In this document: piece by piece, positions 1 to 9,082 of the stretch | Position numbering within the stretch: the stretch's first letter is position 1 | How the letters are laid out: each line of letters starts with the position of its first letter | NCBI RefSeq assembly: GCF_000688475.1 | Contig: NZ_JIAN01000007.1 | Span: 186,001-250,000, forward strand | Length of the DNA: 64,000 nucleotides | Reading direction: 5' to 3' | Source of the DNA: Cellulomonas sp. URHE0023 | GTDB lineage: Bacteria; Actinomycetota; Actinomycetes; Actinomycetales; Cellulomonadaceae | Program-made: the position numbers and the translations under genes | Notes under the pieces: generated by a model | Told to the model about the DNA's origin: nothing | The model's database searches: none | The model's input: the letters and a program-made list of their open reading frames with translations, nothing else

Positions 1-369
1 CGTGGTGCGGTTCTTGTACCGCATCAGCACGGACTCGACCTTGGCACCATCGAAGAGGTGCCAGAGCGTCTTGACGGTCGTGCCCTGGTCCGCCGTCATG
101 GTCTTGTGGGCCGTCAGCAGGCGCGGAAAGAGACCTTCGACCAGCTTGTCGCGTGTCGCCTTCGGCAGGTCCGTCATCGTCGCGGGGTCGTTCGAGAGGT
201 GCGTGAAGTAATGCGTCGCCAGCTGCTTGGCGCGGAACGGCTTCTCCCCCAGCTCCGTGACGGCCTCTACCCGCTGCTCGGGCGTGAGGTCGACGAAGTG
301 CTTGGGTGGCTTGCCCCTCGGTCCACGGCTGGGCGAGGACAGGTCGAGGCGGACGGGTGTACCGCTCAT
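1..369 (-). CDS. rlmN: 23S rRNA (adenine(2503)-C(2))-methyltransferase RlmN, N-terminal part
   Basis: Only the first 123 codons are in the window; the gene runs off the left edge. The translation starts MSGTPVRLDLSSPSRG and includes a segment typical of the RlmN N-terminal domain (GEKPFRAKQLATHYF, then LFDGAKVESVLMRY). RlmN is a radical-SAM enzyme that methylates A2503 of 23S rRNA and A37 of some tRNAs; its iron-sulfur cysteine motif would lie beyond the edge. The start codon at 369 is the only ATG upstream of the conserved part. It follows cdsA by 68 bp in the order frr-cdsA-rlmN common in actinobacteria. Confidence 0.9.
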   Translation of the reverse strand, partial: MSGTPVRLDLSSPSRGPRGKPPKHFVDLTPEQRVEAVTELGEKPFRAKQLATHYFTHLSNDPATMTDLPKATRDKLVEGLFPRLLTAHKTMTADQGTTVKTLWHLFDGAKVESVLMRYKNRTT

Positions 370-437
370 GGGTACCCCCTCTCGGGTCGGGCCGACGGCT
401 GGGGAGCCGCGCGAACGAGAAGAAGAAGCGTGTCGGG

Positions 438-1280
438 TCAGGCGGGTTGCAGGACCGACAGGACGAGGTAGACCGCGGGGACGGTCAGAAGCATGGAGTC
501 GAGACGGTCGAGCAGGCCACCGTGACCCGGGATGAGCCGGCCCATGTCCTTGAGCTCCAGGTCGCGCTTGAGCAGCGACTCGCTGAGGTCCCCGAGGGTT
601 GCGGTCACGACCGTGGCAAGGCCGACGAACACGCCGACCAGGGGCTTGCCGCCGAACGCGACCTGGACGCCGACCACACCGACCACGCACGCGAGCACGA
701 CCGAGCCGAGCAGACCCTCCCAGGTCTTCTTCGGGCTGACCGATGGGGCAAGCGGGTGCTTGCCCAGCAGGACACCGACCGTGTACCCACCGGTGTCGTT
801 CGCCACGCAGAGCAGGATGAAGAGCATGACGCGCGAGGGTCCGTCGGGCTCGGCGAGCATGAGCATGACGAACCCGGCCAGGAAGGGCAGGTACGCGGCC
901 GCGAACGCTCCGGCGGTCACGTCCCGCAGCGCCGACTGGCCGCTGCCGTCGAGCACACGCCAGACGACGACGCCCCCGACGGTGAGCATGAAGGAGACGA
1001 ACAGCGCCTCGGGACCGGCCGTGTACGCCGAGACGAGGATGCCGACCGCACCGACCAGCAGAGGGAGCAACGGCAGGTGGATGTCGCGACGCGTGAACGC
1101 CTGAGCAAGCTCCCACAGCGCAGCGCACACCGCGACGATCGCCAGGACGCCGAACGCTTCCTTGCGGATGAACAGCGACGCCACCACGACGACGAGCAGG
1201 CCGACGCCGACGACGATCGCGACCGGCAGGTCACGACCCGAGCGCGGCGTACGGGTGCTGGCGATGGCTGTGTCCGTCAT
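438..1280 (-). CDS. cdsA: Phosphatidate cytidylyltransferase
   Basis: This 280-residue polytopic membrane protein makes CDP-diacylglycerol from phosphatidic acid and CTP, the branch point for all phospholipids. About eight hydrophobic segments are visible. The family signature is intact near the C-terminus: SPKKTWEG around residue 185, GDLSESLLKRD around 231 and PGHGGLLDRLDS around 250. The N-terminal 20 residues are polar and cytoplasmic. It overlaps the stop of frr by one base and is very probably translated from the same mRNA as pyrH and frr. Confidence 0.96.
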   Translation of the reverse strand: MTDTAIASTRTPRSGRDLPVAIVVGVGLLVVVVASLFIRKEAFGVLAIVAVCAALWELAQAFTRRDIHLPLLPLLVGAVGILVSAYTAGPEALFVSFMLTVGGVVVWRVLDGSGQSALRDVTAGAFAAAYLPFLAGFVMLMLAEPDGPSRVMLFILLCVANDTGGYTVGVLLGKHPLAPSVSPKKTWEGLLGSVVLACVVGVVGVQVAFGGKPLVGVFVGLATVVTATLGDLSESLLKRDLELKDMGRLIPGHGGLLDRLDSMLLTVPAVYLVLSVLQPA

Positions 1281-1837
1281 CAGACCTCGAGCAGCTCGTT
1301 CTCCTTGGACGAGAGGAGCTGGTCGATGAGGTCGACGTGCTTCTTGGTCAACGCCTCGAGCTCCTTCTCGGCCCGGCCGACCTCGTCCTCGCCGGCCTCG
1401 CCGTCCTTGACGATCCGGTCGAGCTCCTCCTTGGCGCGTCGACGGATGTTCCGGATGGAGATGCGGGCGTCCTCGGCCTTCGTCCTGGCCAGCTTCACGA
1501 AGTCCTTGCGACGCTCCTGCGTGAGCGCAGGCAGCACGACACGGATGACGTTGCCGTCGTTGGTCGGGTTGACCCCGAGGTCCGAGTCGCGCAGCGCCTT
1601 CTCGATCGCCACGCTCGACGACTTGTCGAACGGCGAGACCAGGATCGTGCGCGCCTCGGTCACGTTGAACGACGCGAGCTGCTGCAACGGAGTCGGGCTG
1701 CCGTAGTAGTCGACGAAGATCTTGGAGAACATCGCGGCGTTCGCGCGGCCCGTGCGGATCGTCGAGAAGTCTTCCTTGGCGACCTCGACGGCCTTGTCCA
1801 TCTTCTCTTCAGCCTCGAAGAGGGTCTCGTCGATCAC
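1280..1837 (-). CDS. frr: Ribosome recycling factor
   Basis: A 185-residue protein of standard family length. RRF, together with EF-G, splits post-termination ribosomes. The sequence starts [20 protein letters not shown] and contains the canonical stretch [10 protein letters not shown] and the C-terminal helical segment with [18 protein letters not shown]. It sits 50 bp after pyrH and touches cdsA. Nothing unusual is seen. Confidence 0.97.
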   Translation of the reverse strand: MIDETLFEAEEKMDKAVEVAKEDFSTIRTGRANAAMFSKIFVDYYGSPTPLQQLASFNVTEARTILVSPFDKSSSVAIEKALRDSDLGVNPTNDGNVIRVVLPALTQERRKDFVKLARTKAEDARISIRNIRRRAKEELDRIVKDGEAGEDEVGRAEKELEALTKKHVDLIDQLLSSKENELLEV

Positions 1838-1887
1838 CGGAGCTCCTTCGTGCGTCTCGTGTTGTGCGAACCATCGACCATGCCAGA

Positions 1888-2631
1888 TCAGCTGGCCGTG
1901 ATCAGCGTGCCGATCTTCTCACCCTGCAGCGCCCGGGTGACGTTTCCGACCTCTTCCAGTCCGAACACGCGCATGCGGACGTCGTTGTCACGGCACAGGC
2001 TCAGGGCCGAGCCGTCCATGACTCCCAGGTCGTTGACGAGGGCGTCCGTGTAGGTCAGGTGCTCGAGCTTGACGGCGGTCGGGTCCGTGCGCGGGTCCGC
2101 CGAGTAGACGCCGTCCACGCCGTTCTTGCCCATGAGCACCTCGTGGCAGTGCGTCTCGAGGGCGCGCTGCACGCTCACCGTGTCGGTCGAGAAGTACGGC
2201 ATGCCGGCACCGGCGCCGAAGATCACGACGCGGCCCTTCTCGAGGTGCCTGATGGCCCGCAAGGGGATGTACGGCTCGGCCACCTGACCCATCGTGATCG
2301 CCGTCTGCACCCGGGTGCTCACGCCGGCCTGCTCCAGGAAGTCCTGCAGCGCCAGGCAGTTCATCACCGTGCCGAGCATGCCCATGTAGTCGGCCCGCGC
2401 ACGGTCCAGACCTCTCTGGGACAGCTCCGCGCCACGGAAGAAGTTGCCGCCGCCGACGACGATGGCCACCTGGACCCCGGCGCGCACCGCGATCGCGATC
2501 TCTCCTGCGACGCGCTGCACGACGTCCGCCGCGAGGCCGATGTCGCCGCCGCCGAACGTCTCGCCCGACAGCTTGAGCAGGACCCGACGCTCCGGCTCGG
2601 CCCCGCGTGCGGTGCTCGGGCTGTGGCTCAC
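1888..2631 (-). CDS. pyrH: UMP kinase
   Basis: The 247-residue bacterial-type UMP kinase phosphorylates UMP to UDP and belongs to the amino-acid kinase fold. Visible family elements are [11 protein letters not shown] near residue 18, [12 protein letters not shown] near residue 60, [13 protein letters not shown] near residue 150 and the ADPRTDPTA segment. It lies downstream of a strong hairpin (2674-2713) that follows tsf, so part of its expression may depend on readthrough or on a promoter in the 94-bp gap. Confidence 0.97.
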   Translation of the reverse strand: MSHSPSTARGAEPERRVLLKLSGETFGGGDIGLAADVVQRVAGEIAIAVRAGVQVAIVVGGGNFFRGAELSQRGLDRARADYMGMLGTVMNCLALQDFLEQAGVSTRVQTAITMGQVAEPYIPLRAIRHLEKGRVVIFGAGAGMPYFSTDTVSVQRALETHCHEVLMGKNGVDGVYSADPRTDPTAVKLEHLTYTDALVNDLGVMDGSALSLCRDNDVRMRVFGLEEVGNVTRALQGEKIGTLITAS

Positions 2632-2673
2632 GTCGCCTCCTGAAGAGTGTCCTGTACTGGCCGTTCCTGGCTG

Positions 2674-2713
2674 CGGCGGTGGCCCCGACCCAACCGGATC
2701 GGGGCCACCGCCG
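2674..2713 (-). terminator. Strong hairpin after tsf
   Basis: An inverted repeat of 15 bp (2674-2688 with 2699-2713) flanks a 10-nt loop. The core arm reads GGCGGTGGCCCCGA. It lies between the tsf stop and pyrH and is the likely end or attenuator of the rpsB-tsf transcript. It lacks a T-tract, as is common in high-GC actinobacteria. Confidence 0.75.
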
Positions 2714-2725
2714 TGCTCACAGGTG

Positions 2726-3571
2726 TCAGGCTCCCACGCGGTAGCGCACGAAGCCCGTCAGCGTGCCGCCGGCCTCGGTGAGGACCTGCGCGACCGTCTT
2801 CTTGTTGTCCTTGGCGAACGCCTGCTCGAGCAGGACGTTCTCCTTGAAGAACCCGTTGAGGCGTCCCTCGATGATCTTCGGCAGTGCAGCCTCGGGCTTG
2901 CCCTCGTTGCGTGCCGTCTCCTCGGCGATGTGGCGCTCGTTCGCGACGACGTCAGCCGACACCTCCTCACGCGTGAGGTAGGTCGGCGAGAACGCCGCGA
3001 TGTGGGTCGCGATGTCGCGTGCCACACCGGCGCCGGCCGCGTCGGTCGCCACGAGGACGCCGACCTGCGGGGGCAGGTCCTTGCTGACCTTGTGCAGGTA
3101 GAGCTCGACGTGCTCGCCGGCCACGCGGGCCAGGCGACGCACGACGACGCGCTCACCGAGGGTGGCCGCCGTCTCGTCGACGATGGTCTGCACGCTGGAA
3201 CCGTCGACCTCGGTGGCCAGGAGCGCCTCCGCGTCACGGGCCGGGTTGTCGACGGCGGCCGCGAGGACGCGGTCTGCCAGCGCCACGAAGTTCGGGCTCT
3301 TGGCGACGAAGTCCGTCTCGGAGTTGATCTCGACGAGCACGCCCGTCTGACCCTCCCCGTCGGCCGTCGGGCCCACGTGAGCGACGACGAGGCCGTCCGA
3401 GGCCGCGCGCCCCTCACGCTTGCCGACGCCCTTGAGGCCCTTGACCCGGATGAGCTCGAGCGCCTTGTCGGAGTCGCCCTCAGCCTCCTCGAGCGCCTTC
3501 TTGACGTCCATCATTCCGGCACCGGTCTTCTCGCGCAGCGCCTTGATGTCTGCGAGCGAGTAGTTCGCCAT
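2726..3571 (-). CDS. tsf: Translation elongation factor Ts
   Basis: EF-Ts (281 residues) recycles EF-Tu by GDP release. The N-terminus [20 protein letters not shown] is the classic UBA-like domain, followed by [20 protein letters not shown] and the [10 protein letters not shown] motif near residue 80 that contacts EF-Tu. Length is normal. It follows rpsB with a 75-bp gap containing a 12-bp hairpin. Confidence 0.98.
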   Translation of the reverse strand: MANYSLADIKALREKTGAGMMDVKKALEEAEGDSDKALELIRVKGLKGVGKREGRAASDGLVVAHVGPTADGEGQTGVLVEINSETDFVAKSPNFVALADRVLAAAVDNPARDAEALLATEVDGSSVQTIVDETAATLGERVVVRRLARVAGEHVELYLHKVSKDLPPQVGVLVATDAAGAGVARDIATHIAAFSPTYLTREEVSADVVANERHIAEETARNEGKPEAALPKIIEGRLNGFFKENVLLEQAFAKDNKKTVAQVLTEAGGTLTGFVRYRVGA

Positions 3572-3614
3572 CAGTCGTGTCCGTTCTGCTTGTGTCGTGA
3601 TGATCGTGCGGGCG

Positions 3615-3642
3615 GATCCGGCCGCGTCGCCGCGGCCGGATC
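3615..3642 (-). terminator. rpsB-tsf intercistronic hairpin (attenuator)
   Basis: A perfect 12-bp stem (arm GATCCGGCCGCG, 3615-3626, pairing with 3631-3642) with a 4-nt loop lies 5 bp after the rpsB stop. It could partially terminate the transcript and so set the S2:EF-Ts ratio (inference), or protect the rpsB 3' end. No T-tract follows. Confidence 0.6.
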
Positions 3643-3646
3643 GGAC

Positions 3647-4684
3647 TCACTTGGAGTCGGCGTCACCCTCGGCGGCAGCCTCTTCGGCGATCTCCTCGGC
3701 AACGGCCTCGGCGACGACCTCCTCAGCGACCTCAACGGCAACCTCGGCCTCGACGCCCTCGGCGACGAGCTCCTCGGCGATGGCCTCGACGACGACGGCC
3801 TCCTCGAGGGCGATCTCCTCGGCGACGGCCTCGGCGATCTCCTCGACGACCTCGGCAGCGGCGGCCTCTTCAGCAGGCGCGGCGGCGGCATCGGCGGCCA
3901 GACCTGCCTCGGCGCCGGCGAGCAGCTCACGCTCCCACTCGGCCAGCGGCTCGGCGTCTGCGTCGGCGCCCTCGGCGGCCGCGGTGCGACCCGAGTGGCG
4001 CTTGAGCAGACCGTCGGCCGCGGCGTCGGCGATCACGCGGGTCAGCAGCTGCACGGCGCGGATCGCGTCGTCGTTGCCCGGGATCGGGTAGTCGACGACG
4101 TCCGGGTCGCAGTTCGTGTCGAGGATCGCGACGACCGGGATGCCGAGCTTGCGCGCCTCGTTGACTGCGAGGTGCTCCTTGTTCGTGTCCACGATCCACA
4201 CGGCCGAGGGGACCTTGGCCATGTCACGGATGCCGCCGAGCGTCTTCGCGAGCTTGTCCTTCTCGCGGCGCAGGACGAGCAGCTCCTTCTTCGTGAGGTT
4301 CGAGCCCGCCACGTCGTCGAAGTCGATCTGCTCCAGCTCCTTGAGGCGCTGGAGGCGCTTGTGCACGGTGCTGAAGTTGGTGAGCATGCCGCCGAGCCAA
4401 CGCTGGTTGACGTAGGGCATGCCGACCCGCGCGGCCTGGTCGGCGACCGGCTCCTGCGCCTGCTTCTTCGTGCCGACGAACAGGATGGTGCCGCCGTGCG
4501 CGACGGTCTCGCTGACGAACTCGTACGCGCGGTCGATGTAGGACAGCGACTGCTGCAGGTCGACGATGTAGATGCCATTGCGCTCGGTGAAGATGAAGCG
4601 CTTCATCTTGGGGTTCCAGCGGCGGGTCTGGTGCCCGAAGTGGACACCGCTCTCGAGCAGCTGGCGCATGGTCACGACGGCCAT
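3647..4684 (-). CDS. rpsB: 30S ribosomal protein S2 with long acidic tail
   Basis: The conserved S2 body starts [20 protein letters not shown] and runs to about residue 255. The ATG at 4684 is preceded by a GGAAGGA ribosome-binding site, so in-frame codons further upstream are rejected. After EWERELL the protein continues for about 90 residues made almost only of Ala, Glu and Val with a single Lys at the very end. Total length is 345 residues, against roughly 240-280 for most bacterial S2. Transcription probably begins about 290 bp upstream at the promoter near 4980. Confidence 0.97.
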   Translation of the reverse strand: MAVVTMRQLLESGVHFGHQTRRWNPKMKRFIFTERNGIYIVDLQQSLSYIDRAYEFVSETVAHGGTILFVGTKKQAQEPVADQAARVGMPYVNQRWLGGMLTNFSTVHKRLQRLKELEQIDFDDVAGSNLTKKELLVLRREKDKLAKTLGGIRDMAKVPSAVWIVDTNKEHLAVNEARKLGIPVVAILDTNCDPDVVDYPIPGNDDAIRAVQLLTRVIADAAADGLLKRHSGRTAAAEGADADAEPLAEWERELLAGAEAGLAADAAAAPAEEAAAAEVVEEIAEAVAEEIALEEAVVVEAIAEELVAEGVEAEVAVEVAEEVVAEAVAEEIAEEAAAEGDADSK

Positions 4685-5228
4685 GGCACGTCCTTCCGGC
4701 GCGCACCGCGAGGTGCACGCGTCAACGGCGGACCCGCGAGGGATCCGCATCTCGGTTGTCGGCTCCGACCACCTGGTCGTCGCCCCTGGCGTCATGTCGC
4801 TCCCGCCCCGGACGACTGCATCGTGGGTGACCACGTGTGCACACGCCGGACCGCTGCGGAGATCGACCCCGTCCTGGTGCTCGCCGGCCCGGAAGCCGAA
4901 GGCTTCGAAGGCACGGGCAGGCTCCCGGATCGGGAAGATGACGCGCGTAGTCGACCGGTACGGACCGGTCGCACCACGAGTTTAGCCGATCGGAGCACCA
5001 GGTCCGAACCGACGTGCCGAGCGCTCGGCAGCCACCGACGCCGGCGGGCGCCCTCGCGGGGCGCGGCGCGTTCGAGGAGGCCAGCACGCGACGCCGCAGG
5101 TGACCAGCCGCGGCGTGGCCGGAGCTGGGAACGGGGGCGTTCGAGTGCCGAGCAGACCCCAGCCCGTCCTTCGCCATGGAGCCGACGACGCACTCTGCGG
5201 CCGCTGCTCGACGTCGGACGCTGGGCAC
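4685..5228. other. Divergent rpsB / M23 intergenic region with long rpsB leader
   Basis: This 544-bp stretch holds no convincing gene. On the minus side it would be transcribed as an rpsB leader of about 290 nt, rich in short hairpins: GCACC-GCGA-GGTGC at about 4703 next to the ribosome-binding site, GAAGCC-GAA-GGCTTC at about 4890-4910, and GACCGGT-CCGT-ACCGGTC at about 4953-4970. On the plus side it carries the unassigned upstream region of the M23-like gene. Confidence 0.6.
4979..5008 (-). promoter_or_regulatory. Probable rpsB promoter
   Basis: On the minus strand TTCGGA (5008-5003) is followed after 18 bp by TAAACT (4984-4979), a good sigma-A type -10 for an actinobacterium. A start near 4972 gives an approximately 290-nt 5' leader for rpsB. 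Confidence 0.6.
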
Positions 5229-5897
5229 ATGCCCCCTTCGGTTCCAGCTCGCCATCTCACGCCGAGGACGTTCACCAGTGCCGTCCTGGGCGCGCTGGCC
5301 GCCCTCCTCGCGGCCGTGGCGCTGGCCGTCGCCGCACCTTCCGCGTCCGGCGGACCGCTGAGTGTGCCGACCGGCACCAGCTACGGCCTGCCCCTGGAGG
5401 GCGCGCCCGATGTCGCGCGAGCGTTCGAGCGGCCGGCGAACGCGTTCTCCGCGGGACATCGGGGAGTCGACCTCCGCTCGGTCGAGGGTGCGACCGTGCT
5501 GGCCCCCGCCGACGGGATCGTCACGTTCGCGGGTCAGGTCGCGGGCCGCGGCGTCGTCACGCTGGCCCACCCTGACGGTCGGCGGTCGAGTCTCGAGCCG
5601 GTCAGCCCCGCGGTCGCCGTCGGGGCCCGCATCGTGCGTGGGCAGCCGGTCGGAGCCCTCCAGACGGCCGGCTCGCACTGCGCACCGGCGGTCTGCCTGC
5701 ACTGGGGTGTCCGAGTCGACACGACCTATGAGGACCCGTTGGCGATGCTCCCCGGCGCGGGTCCGGTCGTCCTGCTGTCATCGAGGATGACGCAGTCGCC
5801 GGACCACAGCTCGGTCAGGCGCGCTCGGCGTCCAGGAGTCGCGTGCGCAGGCGGACCATCGCCGCCGTGTGCATCTGGGAGATCCGCGACTCGGTGA
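5229..5897 (+). CDS. Exported M23-like (LytM fold) protein
   Basis: The chosen ATG at 5229 gives a 222-residue protein that begins with a signal sequence ([23 protein letters not shown]). The mature part is an M23-type fold: the GHRGVDL motif holds His and Asp of the metal site, followed by the loop [11 protein letters not shown] and the late motif CLHWGVR. In active LytM enzymes the late motif is HxH; here the first His is Cys, so hydrolase activity is uncertain. The last 83 bp overlap the convergent sigma-factor gene, and the final 25 residues are Arg/Pro/Ser-rich and look like read-through of that overlap. It is the only plus-strand gene in the first 47 kb. Confidence 0.8.
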   Translation: MPPSVPARHLTPRTFTSAVLGALAALLAAVALAVAAPSASGGPLSVPTGTSYGLPLEGAPDVARAFERPANAFSAGHRGVDLRSVEGATVLAPADGIVTFAGQVAGRGVVTLAHPDGRRSSLEPVSPAVAVGARIVRGQPVGALQTAGSHCAPAVCLHWGVRVDTTYEDPLAMLPGAGPVVLLSSRMTQSPDHSSVRRARRPGVACAGGPSPPCASGRSATR

Positions 5898-6729
5898 CGC
5901 CGAGAACGCGTCCGATCTCTGCGAGGGTCATGCCCTCGTAGTAGTAGAGGACGACGACGATGCGCTCGCGCTCGCCGAGACACTCGATGGCACGCGCCAG
6001 CAGGAACTTCGTCTCGGCAGCCTCGAGCGAGCCGGCGGGGTCCTGCGAACGCTCGTCGCCGAGGGTGTCCCCCAACGAGACGCCGCCCGGACGGTCGTCG
6101 CCTCCCCCGAGCAGCTCGTCGAGCGCGGCGACGTTGACCGTGGAGAGCTGCGAGTAGATCGCGCGGAGGTCCTCGACCGGCATCTCGAGGTGCACGGCGA
6201 CCTCGGCCTCGCTCGGGGTGCGGTGCAGCTTGGCCTCGAGCTCGGCATAGGCGCGGTCGACCGAGCGAGCCTTGGTCCGGACCGAGCGCGGGACCCAGTC
6301 CATCGCACGGAGCTCGTCGATGATGGCGCCACGGATGCGCGAAGACGCGTAGGACTCGAACTTCACGGCGCGGTCCGTCTGGTACTTCTCGATGGCGTCG
6401 ATCAGCCCGAACATGCCGTACGACACGAGGTCGGCCTGCTCGACGGTGCTCGGCAGGCGCATGCCCACGCGGCCTGCGACGGCGTTCACCAGCGGCGCGT
6501 AGTGCAGGATCAGGCGCTCACGTGCCTGCGGGACGGCCGTCGCCTTGTACTCGTCCCACAACGCCTCGATCTCCTCGGCGGACGTGCTCGGAGCAGACGC
6601 GCCACGCTGGGTGGGGACCTCGACGATCGCCTCCACCACGGAGGCGTGGGGCTGCGGGATGACTCCCTCGGGAGCCGTGCTCGTCGGTCGCGTATGGACG
6701 TGGTACGCGATGTCCAGCTGGGTGCTCAT
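5815..6729 (-). CDS. FliA/WhiG-family RNA polymerase sigma factor
   Basis: A 304-residue sigma-70 family protein of the FliA/WhiG group. Region 2 is seen in the segment around [17 protein letters not shown], region 3 around [19 protein letters not shown], and region 4 in [20 protein letters not shown]. Such factors drive flagellar genes in motile bacteria or sporulation genes in Streptomyces; which applies cannot be told here. The ATG at 6729 (MSTQLD) is preferred because GGAG lies 6 nt upstream. An ATG at 6753 overlaps xerC by 4 bp but has a poor site. It is translationally close to xerC. Confidence 0.88.
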   Translation of the reverse strand: MSTQLDIAYHVHTRPTSTAPEGVIPQPHASVVEAIVEVPTQRGASAPSTSAEEIEALWDEYKATAVPQARERLILHYAPLVNAVAGRVGMRLPSTVEQADLVSYGMFGLIDAIEKYQTDRAVKFESYASSRIRGAIIDELRAMDWVPRSVRTKARSVDRAYAELEAKLHRTPSEAEVAVHLEMPVEDLRAIYSQLSTVNVAALDELLGGGDDRPGGVSLGDTLGDERSQDPAGSLEAAETKFLLARAIECLGERERIVVVLYYYEGMTLAEIGRVLGVTESRISQMHTAAMVRLRTRLLDAERA

Positions 6730-6749
6730 TGTCGACTCCGTCGTGTTTG

Positions 6750-7682
6750 TCATGCTCGTGGGTGCGCCTGCTGGAACGCCGATCGCAGACGCTCGGCGGA
6801 GACATGGATGTAGCGCTGCGTCGTCGCGAGACTCGAGTGACCGAGGATCTCCTGGACGCTGCGCAGATCGGACCCGCCTTCGAGAAGGTGGGTCGCTGCG
6901 GTATGACGCAATCCGTGGGGTGCGACGTCATCGACGCCGGCGAGGGCTGCGGCCTGGTGGACGACCGCGCGCGCTTGGCGCTGGTCGAGACGTCCACCAC
7001 GACGGCCGAGGAAGACGGCCTTGGGTGAACTGGGCTGGGCGAGCTGCGGGCGACCACGCTCAAGCCAGGCGCGCAGAGCAAGCTCCGCGGGACGTCCAAA
7101 CGGTACCACACGTTCCTTGTCGCCCTTGCCGACGACGCGGATGGTGCGCTCGGACGGGTCGGCGTCGGCCAGGTCGGCAGCGACGACCTCCCCGACGCGC
7201 GCACCCGTGGCGTAGAGCATCTCGAGGAGCGCCCAGTCACGCAGGTGGATCGCGTCGTCGTCCTCGGCGCGCTCGCCGGCGGAGTCGAGAAGCTGCGTGA
7301 CGGGCTCCACGCGAAGCACGGTCGGGAGCGGAGCAGCAGCGCGCGCGGTGGCCAGGCGGGCAGCCGGATCGGTCGCGATGAGTTCGTTCCGAGCGGCCCA
7401 GGCGAAGAAGGTCCGCAAGGCTGCACCGCGGCGCGCGAGCGTGGAACGGCTCCGCTGCGCGGTCGCCATCGAGGCGAGCCAGCCGCGAAGAGCGGCCAGA
7501 TCAATGTCGGACAGGGAGATTGCGCCGTGCCGCGAGGCATATCCGAGGAACAGGTCCACATCGCCCAGATAAGCGCGCACAGAATGCTCTGAGAGACCTC
7601 GCTGAGCGGTCAGGTGGTCGGAGAAGGCAGCAAGGAGCGTCACCCGACTGGGCGTCCCTGCGGTGATCTCGACCACGTCCAT
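6750..7682 (-). CDS. xerC: Tyrosine site-specific recombinase XerC
   Basis: The 310-residue recombinase has the N-terminal SAM-like domain ([20 protein letters not shown]) and the catalytic domain with all core residues: Arg in [11 protein letters not shown], Lys in [22 protein letters not shown], the later His in [12 protein letters not shown] and the nucleophilic Tyr in that same motif. It probably acts in chromosome dimer resolution rather than as a phage integrase, because the flanking genes are housekeeping and length is typical of XerC. The ATG at 7682 is used; an in-frame TTG at 7718 is also possible. A weak promoter-like pair TTGACC/TTAGGC lies at 7766-7739. Confidence 0.93.
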   Translation of the reverse strand: MDVVEITAGTPSRVTLLAAFSDHLTAQRGLSEHSVRAYLGDVDLFLGYASRHGAISLSDIDLAALRGWLASMATAQRSRSTLARRGAALRTFFAWAARNELIATDPAARLATARAAAPLPTVLRVEPVTQLLDSAGERAEDDDAIHLRDWALLEMLYATGARVGEVVAADLADADPSERTIRVVGKGDKERVVPFGRPAELALRAWLERGRPQLAQPSSPKAVFLGRRGGRLDQRQARAVVHQAAALAGVDDVAPHGLRHTAATHLLEGGSDLRSVQEILGHSSLATTQRYIHVSAERLRSAFQQAHPRA

Positions 7683-7879
7683 GTCCTCTACGGTGACGGC
7701 AAAGGGCCCGGGGAACAAGCGTGGCTTTCACACCTACGGCCTAACGCTGGGCGATTCCGGGGTCAATGTCCGTTTCGCCGAGCAACTATTGAAGCCGTGT
7801 CCCTTTTTTTCACCCGCCATCGCACTCACCCTGCAAACTGAAAGTGCCCACATCGGCGCGTCGGCTGGACGGAAACCTC

Positions 7880-9082
7880 TCACGAGTCGGACAACCGGGC
7901 CAGAAGCCATGACCCGCCCCGCCGGACGGCCCATCCGTCGAGCTCCAGCATGCCTAGAGCGGCGCCCGCTTCCGTCGTCGAGACGCCCGCGGCGGAGGCT
8001 ACTCGCTCGAGCTCGATCGCCGTCCTGTGCGGCAGCGCGTCCAGGACACGCCGCGCAAGGGGGTCGAGGTGGTCCGTGGCCCGCTGCGCCCCGGCGTGAG
8101 CCGCGAGCTCCGCCGGTGTGAGCATCGAGCCGGCCAGCCCGGCAAGCTCGCTCACGTCGTCGGCGTCCGTGACGCACACCGCGACGCCTTCGCGGAGCAG
8201 CCGGTGACAGCCTGCCGAGGCCACCGACGTGACGGGTCCCGGCACAGCACCCACCGGGCGCAGCAACCTCGCGGCATGGTGCGCGGTGCTCATCGCCCCC
8301 GACCGCCACGCCGCCTCGACCACCACCGTCGCGCGGGACGCTGCCGCGATCATCCGGTTGCGCTGCAGGAAGCGGCTCTTGGTCGGAAGGCTTCCCGGCG
8401 GCACCTCGGACACGAGCGTGCCGCCACCGGAGACCACCGCCTCCAGCAGGCGGGCGTTGCCGGCCGGATACGCGCGGTCCACGCCACCGGCGAGGACGAC
8501 CAGGGTCGGTCCGCCGCGTGCGACGGCGCCGCGGTGCGCCGCCGCGTCGATCCCGTAGGCGCCGCCCGAGACGGTGCACACGTCACGGCTGGTCAGGCCG
8601 TCGGCGATGTCGAACGCGATGCGCTCGCCGTACGTCGTCGACGCCCTCGAACCGACCACCGAGACGGACCGCTCGAGGGTCCGCCGGAGGTCCGGTGCGC
8701 CCCGGACCCACAGGCAGAACGGCGCCTCGGACCCGAGACCTGCCAACCCTGTGGGCCACCGCGGGTCGGTCGGCACGAGCAGCACACCCCCGAGCCGGTC
8801 GAGCCGGGTCTGGCTGCGTTCCGGGTCGACGTCGGGCAGTCGTGCCGACCACCGCAACACAGCACGGGCGATCCTGGCGCGCACCGCGGGAGCAAGTGGG
8901 CCGCACTGCGCCTCGAGCTCGCGCCACCGAGCCTCGGTGCGACCACCGATGGTCGCGCGTACCCATGCCAAGGCAGCCGACGCGCCCAGCTGCTCGACGA
9001 GCGTCCCCGCCACGACGTCCCCCGGTTCCACCAGGGCACTCCAGGTCACTCGTGCCAGCAGATCCGCAGCCGCGTGGCTCAT
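7880..9082 (-). CDS. dprA: DNA-processing protein DprA
   Basis: The 400-residue protein loads RecA on incoming single-stranded DNA during natural transformation. The Rossmann core is visible: SVSVVGSRASTTYG around residue 130, CTVSGGAYGIDAAAHRGA around 160 and GGVDRAYPAGN around 190, then the C-terminal winged-helix-like domain. The ATG at 9082 overlaps the comM stop by 4 bp (ATGA), which argues against the longer in-frame extension upstream. The pairing dprA-comM-yraN is common. Confidence 0.95.
   Translation of the reverse strand: MSHAAADLLARVTWSALVEPGDVVAGTLVEQLGASAALAWVRATIGGRTEARWRELEAQCGPLAPAVRARIARAVLRWSARLPDVDPERSQTRLDRLGGVLLVPTDPRWPTGLAGLGSEAPFCLWVRGAPDLRRTLERSVSVVGSRASTTYGERIAFDIADGLTSRDVCTVSGGAYGIDAAAHRGAVARGGPTLVVLAGGVDRAYPAGNARLLEAVVSGGGTLVSEVPPGSLPTKSRFLQRNRMIAAASRATVVVEAAWRSGAMSTAHHAARLLRPVGAVPGPVTSVASAGCHRLLREGVAVCVTDADDVSELAGLAGSMLTPAELAAHAGAQRATDHLDPLARRVLDALPHRTAIELERVASAAGVSTTEAGAALGMLELDGWAVRRGGSWLLARLSDS

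Noticed and set aside
2444-5575. Plus-strand open frame of over 1000 codons opposite tsf and rpsB
   Set aside because: It is antisense to ribosomal genes, has low-complexity Leu/Asp/Arg content and no family resemblance; high-GC third positions create such frames.
6750-7682. XerC gene as a sign of an integrated mobile element
   Set aside because: Neighbours are housekeeping genes, no attachment-site repeat or phage gene is seen, and length and motifs fit chromosomal XerC.
7801-7811. T-tract as an intrinsic terminator
   Set aside because: No stable hairpin precedes it on the plus strand and no plus-strand gene ends here; on the minus strand it is an A-tract.
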